Made by a program: the position numbers and the translations under genes. From the NCBI GenBank assembly GCA_035772735.1, contig JASDFA010000007.1:71152501-71216500 (forward strand): 64,000 nt of DNA, written 5' to 3'. Every line of letters starts with the position of its first letter. Position 1 is the first letter of the stretch. Below are positions 35,342 to 47,642 of this stretch, one piece after another. The notes beneath the pieces are model-generated. The model did not search any database and had not been told where the DNA came from. It saw only the letters and a program-made list of their open reading frames with translations. This DNA is from Datura wrightii. Its lineage: Eukaryota > Streptophyta > Magnoliopsida > Solanales > Solanaceae.

Positions 35342-36560
35342 CCATCCTGGTGCCACTGGGATGTACTGTTATCTACGGAAAGTCTACTGGTGGAATGGCA
35401 TAAAGGACATTGCAAAATTTTTGGCTAAGTATCCAAATTGCCAACAAGTTAAAGTTGAGCACTAGAGACCTGGAGGTATGCTACAGGATATCAGTATTCC
35501 TACTTGGAAATGGAAAAATATAAACATGGACTACATTACAGGTTTACCTCATACGCGCCGACAGCATAATTCAATATGGGTGATTGTCGATTAATTGACT
35601 AAGTCAGCATATTTTCTGCCAGTTAAGACCATTGATTCAACCAAGGATTATGCTAGATTTTACATTAGAGAGTTATTCAGGTTTCATGGGGTCCCTTTGT
35701 CCATCATTTCTAATAGGTATACTCAGTTCACCTTGTAGTTTTGAAAGTCGTTTCAGAAGGGCTTTGGTACACAGGTTAAGCTTAGCACAACTTTTCACCC
35801 GCAGACAGATGGTCAGGCCAAGCAGACAATTTAGAATTTATAGGACATGTTGAGAGCTTGCATGATCGATTTTAAGGGTAATAGGGATGATCAATTGCCT
35901 CTCATTGAGTTTTCCTATAATAACAGTTACCACTTCAGTATTCAGATGGTTCTATTTAAGGCTCTTTATGGGCAGCAATGTAGATCACCTATTGGATGGT
36001 TTAAGATAGGCAAGGCTACATCAATAGGGCCAAATTCAGTGCATGAAGCTATGGAGAAGGTTCAGCTAATTAGAGAAAGGTTGAAAATGGCTCAGACTCA
36101 TAAAAAATCCTATGCTAATGTGAGATGAGAGAGCTTGAGTTCACAATTGATGATTGGGTGTTTCTAAAGGTGTCACCCATGAAAGGGGTAATGAGGTTCG
36201 GCAAGAAGGAAAATCTCAATCCCTGATATTTTAGTCCTTATAGGATTCTAAGGCACATTTCGCAAGGTGGCTTTTGAGTTGGAGTTGTCCGAAGAGTTAG
36301 CATCAGTGCATCCAGGTTTCCATGTGTCCTTGTTGAAGAAGTTCATTAGCGATCCAACTCTAGTTGTACTTGTAAAGAGTATTGGTGTGAAAGATGGCCT
36401 TATTTATGAGGAGGTTCCGAGTGACATTCTTGACGGTTAGGTTCATAAGTTGAGGAATAAGGAAGTTACTTTAGTGAAAGTCCTTTGAAGGAACCAGCTA
36501 GTAGAGGGAGCTACTTGGGAAGCCAAAGCAGATATAATGGCCAAGTACCCTCACCTCTTC
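35342..36560 (+). pseudogene. B integrase, second fragment
   Basis: It continues the zinc-binding region in frame with 24967 (HPGATGMY, CQQVKVEH with the first Cys of that pair changed). The core follows with WVIVD at about 35580 and SIISNRYTQFT at about 35703, where the second catalytic Asp is Asn. The Glu is in LPLIEFSYNNSYHF (about 35897). The tail EGATWEAKADIMAKYPHLFP is the chromodomain-like end. Stops near 35464, 35595, 35740, 35830 and 36127 break it. Confidence 0.8.
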
Positions 36561-36827
36561 CCTTCCTGCTCAGCTTTAGCATGAAGTACTAGATTCTTTC
36601 TTAGTACCCTACTCAGTTTTACGATAGCTTCATGTCCTTCAGTTCCTCTCATGTTTGTGTGCAGGCATGTTTCATGAAATCAGTTTAGTCTATGTGTCTC
36701 AATTCGGAGTCAGTCAGTTCCTCAATATTCAGTTTATAGCATTCAATATTGAGATTTCTACTCTTTCCTTATCTTTTCAACTCTATTAATCTCTATTCTG
36801 GGATGAACATTCCTAAGGGGGATATAA
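36561..36827 (+). other. B 3' leader and polypurine tract
   Basis: This noncoding stretch ends in AAGGGGGATATAA (36815-36827), the plus-strand primer site before the right LTR. Confidence 0.65.
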
Positions 36828-38963
36828 TGTAACATTCAAAAATTCCCTAAGATCATACCCCAGACTCAGAGTAAAAGCTAGCAAAAAATTTTGCAATTTA
36901 TTTCAAAACAACTCATGTGACAAGTCATGGTATATACTAATGACTCATCAAGTGAGTCATGGTAAGCCTCAATAGTGTCACCTTTTGGACCATGGGTCAT
37001 TCTGTGATGCTACAACTCATGGTCATAATTCATTGTTTCCATCTGTAGACAAGGCCCGGACTTAATGATCCACGGGATGACTCGTTGGATTATGTGATGA
37101 GTCATAGTGATGAGTCATAGGATAAAACTCAGAGTGTATGCATCATTAACCATGGAAGGATGTAATGACTCCTTACGACACGTGAAAACCCGTGATGATG
37201 ATCTACAATAAGAAGATCAGAGAAGTGAAAATTGGGTCCAGAAATAATGATTAGTCACTATGAGTTGTGGTGACAACTAACAACTGATCGTGTGGCCCGC
37301 AATGACTGATCAACAGATTTTAAGTGTTAGTTTCGAGGGGTATTTTCATAACTTCCTATGCTTTTAACTCCCAAACCAAGTCGTGTTGGGTTTTCTAAGG
37401 GGGATAGTTAAAGGTTTTACTTTGCATGAACTCCTATTTTCTCTCGTAACACTATAGATTGAAAATCAAACTCTCATGGATTCTCAAGGAAGCTAGGATT
37501 CCTCTTCTCAAATTCTATTGGGTCTCAAGTCAAGTCAAGAAATCAGTAAGCTCAAGTATGTGGGATCATGAATGAGGGGATTCCTTTCACCCTCATGCCC
37601 AATCTCAAGCTCAATCGCATGAATTCAAATCCTCTATATCTCCAATTATGATTTTCATGAATTTCTAGTGTTAGACCCTTTCTATGCAAAAACTCTATAT
37701 TCTCTTATGGAATTAATTCTCTCATGATTCTATATGTATTTTATGATTTTGAAGTACATGAAATTCTACGAAAACCTCTCATGATTCTCTATTTTTAAGT
37801 TAGAATGATTTACTCAAGTATGTGTGAATCTCATGAATATCAGGTTTATGTATCGTGGCTGAATCTTCAGCATTGTTTCATGGCTAGTTCACATATATCA
37901 AGGAATTTATGAATTTATCACGTTTCAAACTAGCAAATGCAAACCCCATGTTTTAAGTATGATTGTGAGCACTATGTATGTTTGGGAGTAGTATTTAACA
38001 CAACTACGCTGGAATTAGCGCACCCAAATCTTAGAACTACGTGTCACTGTAGGATAAGGGGTCCGCACCAGTAGAGAGTGTCTCCCTTGCACTTAGATAG
38101 GGGTCCTTTCCAACTAGGAGTGTCTCCCTTACTCTAATGGGCTCATGAGTGTTATGACACTTTTATGGTTCTTACCCCTGACAAGGTATGGACACCCTCC
38201 CAACTAGGGGTAAAGGTTGGGATCATGAGGCTCCCTTGGAATATGTCGGTTATAAGAATCTCCCATTATTCCACATGTTCCATGTTTCTTCATGTTCATG
38301 CTTTATGATGCCATGATTTATAGTATTTTTGACCCATTGATCAGTTTTATGAGTTTTATTTATGATTTCAAACATGTTAAGTTCTATGATTTCATTTTAA
38401 AAACCTTCGGCCATTATGCTACAGTTTATGATGAAAAATATCATGTTTTATGGCTATATCACGATCATGACATTTTAGCATGTTGTCCTTACTTCAATGT
38501 TCTACTTCTCCTCCATATTCAATACATTCAAAGTACTGATCGCATATTTGTTGTGTTATATCATCTAAAGATATGGGTTCGGGTGTTCAGTCTCAATGCC
38601 GCTACTAGATTCGATCTTGTCCCTGATTTATCTCAACTTTGGTGAGTCCTCATCATTTGAGGATGGAAATTTTAGCTTATGTATAAAAAGTTCAGTTACA
38701 TGTTTAGTAGAGCTAGTTGGGGGCTTGTCTCTTCAGCTCATCTTTTGTTTAGAGGCTTTTCATACTATAATGTATAGATGTTCAGCGCTTTGACCAGCTG
38801 TTGCAGTCTTACATTTTATGAGATCTTAGACATTTTCCTCTTATATTATGTCTCTTGATTTACTTTTGCCTAGTTGTATGCTCATGCTTATGTTACACAT
38901 GTATCAAGGGTTAGCTTGGAGCTATTCGTGGTTTTAGGTCCCGTGTCACGTCCGGGGTCTATG
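36828..38963 (+). repeat. B right LTR (end missing)
   Basis: It starts TGTAACATTC and aligns with both halves of the left LTR. It lacks about the last 14 bases and any target-site copy, passing directly into G gag sequence. Confidence 0.8.
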
Positions 38964-40049
38964 AACCAATCTCTACCCGAATGCCACTCACCCAAGTGGG
39001 CCCTGCTACACTTGCCATAAGGTGGGTGTCGAGGGGTTCCCTGAACTCTATTACCCTACACTTGGGACCTCTGATCATTCCTATGACTCAAAGTCGGTGC
39101 GCTAGTGGCTGACAGTGCAGGTCTAAAGGATATCTTACGAAAGAAGAACCTGTTACTATTTCCATTCTTCTGCTGAGTAGCCTCCCTAACAGCTAACTTG
39201 GCCTTCTTACACTGGTTCTCCTCTCTATCCTTCTGTTATCTTCTTCTAATTGTTGGGCATACACCATAAGCCTAGAAATATCCATATCATTGATCAAAGG
39301 TGAGCCCTTACATTCCTTCTTCACATGCTTGCCCATTCCAAACACGAACTTTCTGATTCTAGCTCTTATATCTGGTACCATCTCCGGAGCATATCTGGAT
39401 AACTAAGAGAACTTAAGACTATATTCATTGACATTCATAGTGCCCTGCTTCAAGTTCACAATACTCTTCTTCTTTGGCCTCTCTCAACTCTTATGGGAAG
39501 AAGTGGTTCAAGAATGCTACCTCAAAACCGTCCCAAGCTGCTGAGATGCATTCTCAACCCCATCCAAGTTCCCATTATTCATACCATAAATTAACCACAT
39601 CCTTGAGATGATAAGAAGCAAACTCCACTCCTTCTATCTCTATTGCATGCATTGCCCTCAAGGTTTACCAAGTCTCATCAATAAAATTTTGGGGCTCCTC
39701 ATTAACTTTAGACCCCGTGAATTCTTGTGGGTTCATCCTCAAGAACACTCTGATTCTCGATGCTCCCAACGAGTCACATAAGCTAAAACTGGCAAGCGTT
39801 GAGCCCTGATGGCCTGACTAAGCAGCCACAACTGAGTGAGCATCTGAATATCTCCTCTAAACTCAGCCTCTGAAGTACCAACTCAGGGAGGTTGAGGAAT
39901 AGGTGCTTCCAAAACTCTCTCATTCGTAATTGGGGCATTCTGGGAAGCACCTTGAACTGTGGAGCGTGCCCCATTCTGAGCCTGCATCCTAGTCTTTGGA
40001 GGAAGATTAGTTGTGTTCCTCTAGCTGGTGGTACATTTTGAAGGCATGA
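38964..40049 (-). pseudogene. G gag
   Basis: Minus-strand reading from the ATG at 40049 gives MPSKCTTS, then APITNERVLEAPIPQPP, a capsid segment with KQGTMNVNEYSLKFS, and the open piece MVPDIRARIRKFVFGMGKH (39381-39193). It ends in KCSRAHLGEWHSG, the first Cys/His motif with its last Cys as Trp. Many stops and frame changes occur. The second knuckle is across B, at 6412 and below. Confidence 0.7.
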
Positions 40050-40250
40050 TCAGAAACACGTGAATGCACAAGTTAGGAGAAATTCTTTATACAGTCAAAC
40101 TCTATCGCATGATCTAGAGTATGGAAGAAGGGAGGTATTTCCTAACGCCCTGTAGTCTTCCTATTATAGATGTGGTGTGCTTCACACATATAAGAAGAAC
40201 ACTACTAGACGTGACATCATAGACATCGTAGGACTCTTGAATAACCTAAT

Positions 40251-40262
40251 ACTCTGATACGA
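40251..40262 (-). other. G primer binding site (degenerate tRNA-iMet)
   Basis: The minus strand reads TCGTATCAGAGT, three changes from TGGTATCAGAGC, beside the LTR edge at 40268. The bases 40050-40250 are untranslated leader. Confidence 0.6.
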
Positions 40263-40267
40263 AGTTT

Positions 40268-42646
40268 ATCATGCCCCGAGCCTACACCTTGGGCATGGCT
40301 GGAACTCAAACCATCTAGTAGTCCAAGCAAACCTTTGGCCTAGCTTACTACTAACTAAGATTGTAATAAAGTAATATGGAAGAAACAATTGAATTGAGCT
40401 CAATTAATTAAAACTAAGATTTATTGACTAAAATTGAAAATAATGTTTAAAAGTAACATCACTGAGTCATCTATCTAACAAATCTATGAAGCCTCTAATG
40501 ACTGAAAGATAGGTCTCGGGACAAAGCTCTACGACTACCTTAAGCTCTACTAAATAAAACAAACATGAATGGTACTCTCCAAAAGTAGGAGGCCTTACCA
40601 AAAGCTGAATGAATGAGATCCTAATGAAGGTCTGCTACCGGTCCTATCTACCTGAATCTTCATAATAATAAATGGAGTGCCAAGTGACATTCAGTCTGTT
40701 TGAATGTACGTTATGTAAAATGGTTGAATGAAACAATTGGTAAACAAGAATATTTGAACTGAAGGAATAAGCTGACTAAATCTAAAACTCTTAATGATGC
40801 ATTAAAACACAGGTATGAAAGATGCGTAAATGTTATGCAATAAAACTATAAATCAAAACAATCTCTGAAAAATACATGTATATATATATGTATAATTTTA
40901 GTTGTGAGTTTCTCATAACCGACATACATCATCAATGAGCGCATGATATCCAACTTCTTGTCCAAGTTGGGAGAGCCAACCAAAGCCTTGCCAGGGTAGA
41001 GGACTAACTTAAACTATGGATCCAAACTAAATCCCTTACCAGGGGGTATCTGAGAAGTTGCCGAACCAACGACACGATCTTAACCACCAGGGACGGCGAT
41101 ACGTAACGCCTGGTTTACTTAGGCAAATCCCACATCGGTGGTGGAGGGGAACGAAGAGTGCTTTATAAGTGCTTGGATACCTCTACATTTTAGACACGTT
41201 TTAAAGCCGTGAGGGACTAGCTGCCCAAAGCGGACAATATCTACAAGCGGCGACCTGGGCTGTTACAAACGCTGGCTATGTAGTTATGGGGCTTACGGTT
41301 TTTCTGAACCCTTCACCCATATCGGTGCTAAATAATTCTCCAAAACTATGCTCATATAAATATGTCTATCTGAGGAATCTTAAAATATCTTTTATAAAGC
41401 ACTTTACCTATAGTTATAATAGATTCTTTAAAACTTTGTTGAGCCTTGGCTTAAAAATATCGGTACTACACTAATGAGCCTTGGCTCAAAATCTGTGTAA
41501 AAGCTTGTGAGCTTCTGTGCTCAAAATCTCTGAGTTTCAAAAACAAGACTTTAATTTAGCTTTTGAAAATCATGTTATAAATTGTACTTTTTTCCTGAAA
41601 ATCTCTTTGTGAAAACTATCTTAAAATATGCTCAACTTTATAAAAATAATGCATTTATCTCAAATTATAATGCTTTCGAAATAATGACTTTCACGCATTT
41701 GGGTTCATGGGATAAGAGACATGAACCATAATGAACAATCTATCAAGAATCAAGAGATATCATCAATAATCAAGAGAGTAGGATTATGATCAACAATCAA
41801 GAGATCCCATAGATATATCATAATAGGATAAAGAACTCAATCGATGAATAATTTAACTTATAGAGAAGAAGACCAGATCAAGAAATTGGGAAAAACCCTT
41901 GCTTCAACTTCTATGAACTCTTTACTAGATGTAGGCCATGAGGAAGAATAGAATTCCTTACTTAGGTTAGCATTACATGCCTGGAATAATGAACTTAGAC
42001 CTTTTCTTGAGAAACCCTAGGTTGATGATGATGAATTCTTGAATCCTTAGCTTGCTAGAGAGCTTTTGAGAACTTGATGATTCTTGAACTTATGTTGTTA
42101 TGAGAAGGAACGAGATTTTAGGCTAAATAACCCCTTGAATATCCCCCTAAAAATTCCAAAACATTCTGGTTTAGGTAATAAAAATATAGGAAATTTCATA
42201 AATAACTCTGGAATCCCGTCTGTAAAATTGGTTGTCTAGTGACAACGGATCATCACACGACTCGTGGTGACCATCCGTTATCATTGAGGTAATTTGATCA
42301 CTTTCTAATCACTTCACAATGAGTAGACAGGATGAATCGTCACTACCCTAATGAATTGTTACCTCTGCTCGTTCCTACTGAAGCAAAAATTGAACATCCT
42401 CTGATCCTCACCTCACGACCTATTCGAACGATAACTTAATGAGTTGTTACTCAGGTTAATGAATCATTTCCTGAGTCGTTGGAACTGGGAGTTTTGAAAA
42501 CTTTGACGTTTATCACAAGTCACTTGACGAGTTGTGTCCTCTCGCAATGAATCATCAAGTCACTTGTTTGTTGATAAAAGTCAGTTTTTCTATTGAGACC
42601 TGCATCAAGTCTAGGTTTTTATGTTAGAGACTTTTGGTGTGTTACA
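40268..42646 (-). repeat. G 5' LTR
   Basis: The element-strand start is TGTAACACACC (42646) and the end is GGGGCATGAT next to the primer site. It shares the TGACGAGTTGTG and GTCGTGATG style of repeats (about 42240-42580) with the A and B LTRs. The plus-strand block 40910-41250 resembles the central LTR block of A and B in reverse. Confidence 0.65.
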
Positions 42647-43780
42647 AAATCATTTCTAAAATTCTAGTAAGAAATCATTGAAAGGGTATCTACGTAAATG
42701 AAATTCCTCCCCAAGCCTGGTTACTTTGGAAGAAATAATTTGAATTTGTGTGTAGTACTTAAATTCCGCACCCTTAATGTTTCAAAGGGCCTCGATAGAA
42801 AATATCAAGTTGAAAGATAACTTGACCCAATAATATGATTAAGTGAGTAAGATAAGAGGGAGGATGAAGAAACCTTAGACATAACCTCCTTTAAATTTCG
42901 ACCATGATGTGACGGGAAAACTTGCTTCCATGTCACCTAGGGCCGTTTGGGGACAAGCAGTTTTTTAATTGGTATCTAATGTAACAATCTGTACATTCGC
43001 TATTAAATATTCAATTTACGAGCATAAGAATTAAAATTTAATTAGTATGAGATTTTATTTTTAGAATAATAGTTGTAAGTGGTAATATACTACCAATGTA
43101 AGATAAAGTCAAAATGAAGTGGGCCCAGTTAAGAGAGTTCCGCCATAGCGGCCAATTGGTCACTATAGTGAGCTTGCTGCAGTGAAGGTGGTGACTTCTA
43201 CAACTAGTGATGCAAACCAGAATTTGTATTTAAGTTTATTTTAAGGTTCATCTCCTATTCTAAGGAGAGATTCCTCCTAAAAATGCCTGTAGAATAAATT
43301 TTAGGGTATTCTACCCAAGAATGGGGGTGTATCCCTCTAAGAATGTGTTTTTCCTTGTTGATCCTCCATCATATACTCTTAATGAAGGGAAAGGAACAAA
43401 GTTCCACCGGTGTCACGGAAATAACTTGACATCAAGGTACGTTATGGTTTACTTTGAGTTTAGACTTTGATTAGTAAATCGTACATACTTATAAAATTGA
43501 TGGGAGAAGGCATGAATAGGCCTTCATGAGGGGTGTTCAGTTGGGTGTCATCTGGAAAAATGTAGAAAAGTATCATGTGTAATACGTTGTGGATTATCGT
43601 CGATACTGGATCATAATTCAGATAAAATTAACATAAGAGGGGTAGATTGGATATGTGTTAATTTGGCTACAAACTTGGATTAATTATAGTAAAATTTAGA
43701 AGGAGAGGTGAGATTAGTAATGTTTATTACATATATGATATTAGTGGTGTGTTCACATCATAGTCATTAGTCAGAGAACA
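42647..43780. other. Unassigned AT-rich stretch
   Basis: No coding frame or element boundary could be verified. TGTAACAATCTG at about 42977 and the GC block GCCATAGCGGCCAATTGG (about 43143) could belong to an LTR fragment of a family not otherwise present here, but no partner copy exists in the window. Confidence 0.4.
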
Positions 43781-43784
43781 TAGA

Positions 43785-44600
43785 ACGAAGTAGGAGAGGC
43801 GTGTGAATAATATTATGTGTGAATTTTTATCAAGTTTTGGAGAGAAATTCTTGGGATCGAACTCTTGATTTCATATATTGTTCTTGAGATTGTTCTTTGA
43901 TATTCAAATCTGGTTTTCTTCCAATTATTTCTGTAAGTATTTAATTATGTATCTGTCTATGAATGCAAATTATAATCTTACAAAGATGAGAGGCTAAAAC
44001 CTCCACAACTAGGGGGGTTGTGTGAACCACGGTGGAATAACAAAATAGGGTTACACAAATGTGATTCAAAACCAATGCTAAATGCTTGTATTGTATTATC
44101 TTCATCTTTAAACATTTCTTAACAGTGTACGACGTTAGGACTTGCCTGAATTCTTTACTTGCTTGAACTTGGAGAAGTAGAGATTAGGAAAAGAGAATTA
44201 TAACAAAGCCTTAGTCTTTATGATCATTGTATTAACTTGAGCTATGGTCGCAGGATAGTTAAATTTGAAACATATTGAAAACGGTTAGTTTGAAATCGCT
44301 CATATACCTAACTTGGTGATTGAGTATAGTCATCCAACAGGGACAAACCAGTCATTTGGATGAACCCTAGTTATCAGTTCTACAAGTAAGCATTGGGATT
44401 GATCACGTGTGTATACCCGAAGTAGTTATGAACCCATGGGGAACACTTACCCTAGTTGTTTTGCAAATATTGATTTAAATCAAAATTATAATCTTTGCTT
44501 TAACATTGTTTTCTTGAAATACCCCCCCCCCTAATTTGGAGATAACTCACCAACGAGTTCAATTACCGGCATTGTAGTATTATAGCCTTACGGGTACTTG
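43785..44600 (+). repeat. H: Athila-like LTR remnant
   Basis: It aligns with 61480-62150 of element L, for example GAGGCTAAAACCTC, CTTGTATTGTATTATCTTC and TTAACAGTG. The LTR end and primer site are absent; the sequence passes into protease near 44600, so everything between has been deleted. A run of 10 Cs lies at 44522-44531. Confidence 0.6.
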
Positions 44601-44607
44601 CCGAGAG

Positions 44608-44937
44608 TAGGAAGATCCAGGTGCCTTCACTATTGCTTGCATAATTAGTGATGTTGAGTTAGCGAGGGCACTCTACAATTTGGGAGCAAGCATAAATCTA
44701 ATGTCGTTGGTTGTGTTTAAGAAGCTGGGCTTGGAAGCCCCCCCCCCCTACCGACTACCATAAGGCTACTGATGGCCGACAAAACTGTGAAGAAGCCAGT
44801 GGGGATCCTGTTCGATGTGCTTGTAAAAGTTGATAGATTCATATTCCTAGTGGACTTCATGATCCTTGATTGCGAGATTGATTTTTGAGGTCCCCATCAT
44901 TTTGGGGTGACCATTCCTTGCACCTAGGAGATCCTTA
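44608..44937 (+). pseudogene. H protease remnant
   Basis: One frame encodes FTIACIISDVELARALYNLG and INLMSLVVFKKLGLEA, the Athila-lineage protease (compare ALCDLGAAVNLMPLSLF in I). The active-site Asp is Asn. A run of 11 Cs at about 44738-44748 shifts the frame. VPIILG, a TGA, then PFLAP (about 44890-44925) mark the C-terminal part, with TGA at the Arg found in D. Confidence 0.65.
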
Positions 44938-44938
44938 G

Positions 44939-44987
44939 TGTCACGACCCGAGCGTAGACCCAGATAGTAGACACGGGACAAGGGACC
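44939..44987 (-). repeat. Scrap of an A-like LTR end
   Basis: TGTCACGACCCGAGC and ACACGGGACAAG match the reverse complement of the last 50 bases of the A LTR (20307-20356). Confidence 0.55.
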
Positions 44988-47384
44988 TATCACTCCCCGC
45001 CTTGGGAGGCATGACTGGCACTTGGCGCCCTACTAGGACCTGGACTGCTGGACTAGCTGAGCCTAAGCACTTCTGGTGCTAGGCTGGCTCTAACCCTGGA
45101 TTCAAGAAAATGACGGGCTATATAAAGGCTGTAAATACAGCCTCTTGCTGACTAGGCCTATAGCCACCTGTAAGAAATCAATAGCTACCCTGAACAACTG
45201 AATTAATAGGGAACCTATGCGGGCCGACAAGGCCACCATGCTGTCTAGTTGTTTCTAAATCAAGAAAACAAGTGCTAAACTGCTTCGTGACCAGTAAGGT
45301 CACCACTACCAACTGAATAAGGCCCCACACGGCCATCATAAACAAGCTAAAACATACAAACGGCCTCACACGACTAGTACAGCTAACCATAGGGAATGTA
45401 CAATCTGCAAGCCTCTAAGAATACTGATAAGATGGTCGGGACAGGGCCTCGGCCTACCCATACTATACAACAAAAGAAAAGGAATAAACCATTAGCTGTC
45501 TAGATCCGGATGACAGGAGCTGATGACTCTGTGTACTGGCTGGAATTACGAGGGATCGGCTCCTCGTCTATGAGTACCTACAGGCAAGTAATGCAGCGCC
45601 CCAAAACGGGCGTCAGTACCGCTGATACTGAGTTGAAAAGCAACAACTGGAAAATAACTAAAGACAAGCAATATAACTGATAGAAATGAAATAGAAAGAA
45701 ATAGACTGTAACTGGCTAAAAGTATGAGTTTAAGACTGTCCTTAACTATGTTGAAAGGAGTAGGAGTCGTACCTTGTAATGTAGCATTCTACTATCTATC
45801 TATTTATAACTACATAACATGGCATAATATATTATACATAAACCTTACCTGGCCCCCATAAGCCGTAAGGTACAACCAACACGCAATTTATACCCCTACC
45901 CCGGTCATCCCATCTCCCATAGATACTATAAGCATCCTGCCGGTCCCCTGGGTATGCACTTGGGCCCGCTGAGCCCCTGACTATAACTGTACCTGAGTCC
46001 GGAGGACTCCTGAAATCAACACCCCGGGCGTACCCACTCGATGGGGGTGTATAAAAGTCGACCAAGGCAAAATATGGGGAAATTGGCATCCCATCTTCGT
46101 CCCTAGGGGATGGCATGCCACTCCGTAGAGTGATGTATCCTTGCCCTGTGGCAGAAGAGTTGATACAGCTATTAACCCTAGGGCGGTCATGGATGCTAGG
46201 TAATCCAACCCAAAACAATACAGTCAAGTCTCAACCGATAATACTAACTTCATATGATACATGCTGAAACTAATGATAGTAATGTGTATATATGTAATAC
46301 ATGCTGAAACTAATAATGGTATATATATAAATTTTGTCATACTGTGCTGAATCTAATACTGAAACAAGATATAATATTTCTGGTGAGAATCATGTTGTAT
46401 AACTAAGTCCCCTGGTAAACATGATTTACTATTTCTAACATGCTTGTTAAAATTCATATTAAGCTACTATTCTATTTCTGAAATACTTTACGGGAACTTA
46501 TATTGCTTTACTAAGTTTCAGCTGAACACGATGATATCCTGACGTACTTTACTAAATTACATACTGGGCATGTTGTACTATTTCTGAAACTTTCTACTAG
46601 AATTTATACTAGTTTGTTCTACTGGAATTACTAACTTGCCGAAAGAAACTAGCTTCACATACCTCAATTGTCGACTTTCTGACCAACTGACATAGCTCGG
46701 CCAATAATTAGCTATTTCTTCCAACTACATTCATATTCATAGAAAATAGAACTAAATCCATCAATATTTCAGAAGAAAACACTACTTTGAATATATATAC
46801 TGCCAAAACTTTGACCTTTCAGAGAACGGCCGAAAACTCGCTATTTCTCGGAGGTCCAGAAGGGAGAAATGCTCACTTTAGGGCTAGGAGTATATTAACA
46901 TTAATTTGGAGCAATTCTACTTACCTTGACTCGGCAGGTCACCGCTTCACCAGACGATTCTTGTGAAACTAACTCCACAGGAATGTTCTTTGCAGCTTTA
47001 TATTTCGGTATCCAAAGTGAATTTGAGTTTGGACCGCGCTTGACGGCGTAATCGGATGAATTTTTATCAAAACCCTTCGTCCCTTACTGTTCTCCCTCGT
47101 TTCTGCTGGAAATTAAAGTGATAAAATGAATTAAAACGAAGTGGGGGCTTCATATAGTGGAGGCCTGAACCTCACCTCCGTGGCACGTTGGCCATCACGG
47201 AGGTGAGCCTCCGTGACACGTTGGCCATCGCTAAGGGGGTCTGCCCAGCCTCCTCTTGCGATGGTTCGACGTGGCACTTGTCTGGTCTTTCCCCGGGCTT
47301 TTTTCTAGCTTGTGTGGCATTCTAAATCTCTTAACCAACATGCGAATAGACCATCTAAATGTCAAGAATTTACGGGGTGTAACA
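44988..47384 (-). repeat. J 3' LTR
   Basis: It starts TATCACTCCCCGCC, equivalent to TGTCACGCCCCGCC in F, and ends GGGGTGTAACA, followed by the polypurine complement TTCTCCCCCCTTAAG (47385-47399). The promoter end (about 47130-47270) has two copies of CCTCCGTGG/ACACGTTGGCC and a TATATGAAG box on the minus strand. Confidence 0.8.
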
Positions 47385-47642
47385 TTCTCCCCCCTTAAGA
47401 ACATTAGTTCTCGAATGTAAACTTCTACTTGTAAAAATCTCAACTTACTCGACTTATTCTAGAAAAATTTTGGTAGAGTTTCCCCTGTAATATGGACTAC
47501 CTCAAAAATCCTGAAACGCAAAAAAGTCCAACATAGGTACTCCACAAAATACTATAGCATTCATTTCATAATAACTGAAGTCAACATCTCACTTATACAC
47601 ATGAATATAAAGCAACAGTAACAACAACATACCCCTGGCTAG

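Larger units (their letters stand above)
6413..38963 (+). mobile_element. B: chromovirus-like element, itself interrupted twice
   Basis: Parts in order: left LTR first half (6413-7552), D plus A insertion, left LTR second half (20357-21380), tRNA-iMet primer site, gag, protease, RT, RNase H, start of integrase (to 24967), F insertion, rest of integrase (35342-36560), polypurine tract, right LTR (36828-38963). The last 14 or so bases of the right LTR and the TSD are lost. All reading frames are heavily mutated, which fits B being older than its insertions. Confidence 0.75.
5715..42646 (-). mobile_element. G: chromovirus-like element split by B
   Basis: In element orientation (right to left): LTR 42646-40268, degenerate tRNA-iMet primer site, gag 40049 down to 38964, then the B insertion (6413-38963), then the second gag zinc knuckle and protease from 6412 down to about 5715. 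Both gag parts are minus strand, and the interruption falls between the two Cys/His knuckles, which supports one element broken by B. RT, RNase H, integrase and the 3' LTR are missing; E1 abuts the broken end. Confidence 0.65.

Noticed and set aside
36828..38963. Treating 36828-38963 as a solo LTR
   Set aside because: B integrase and a polypurine tract lie directly upstream in the right orientation, so it is B's right LTR.
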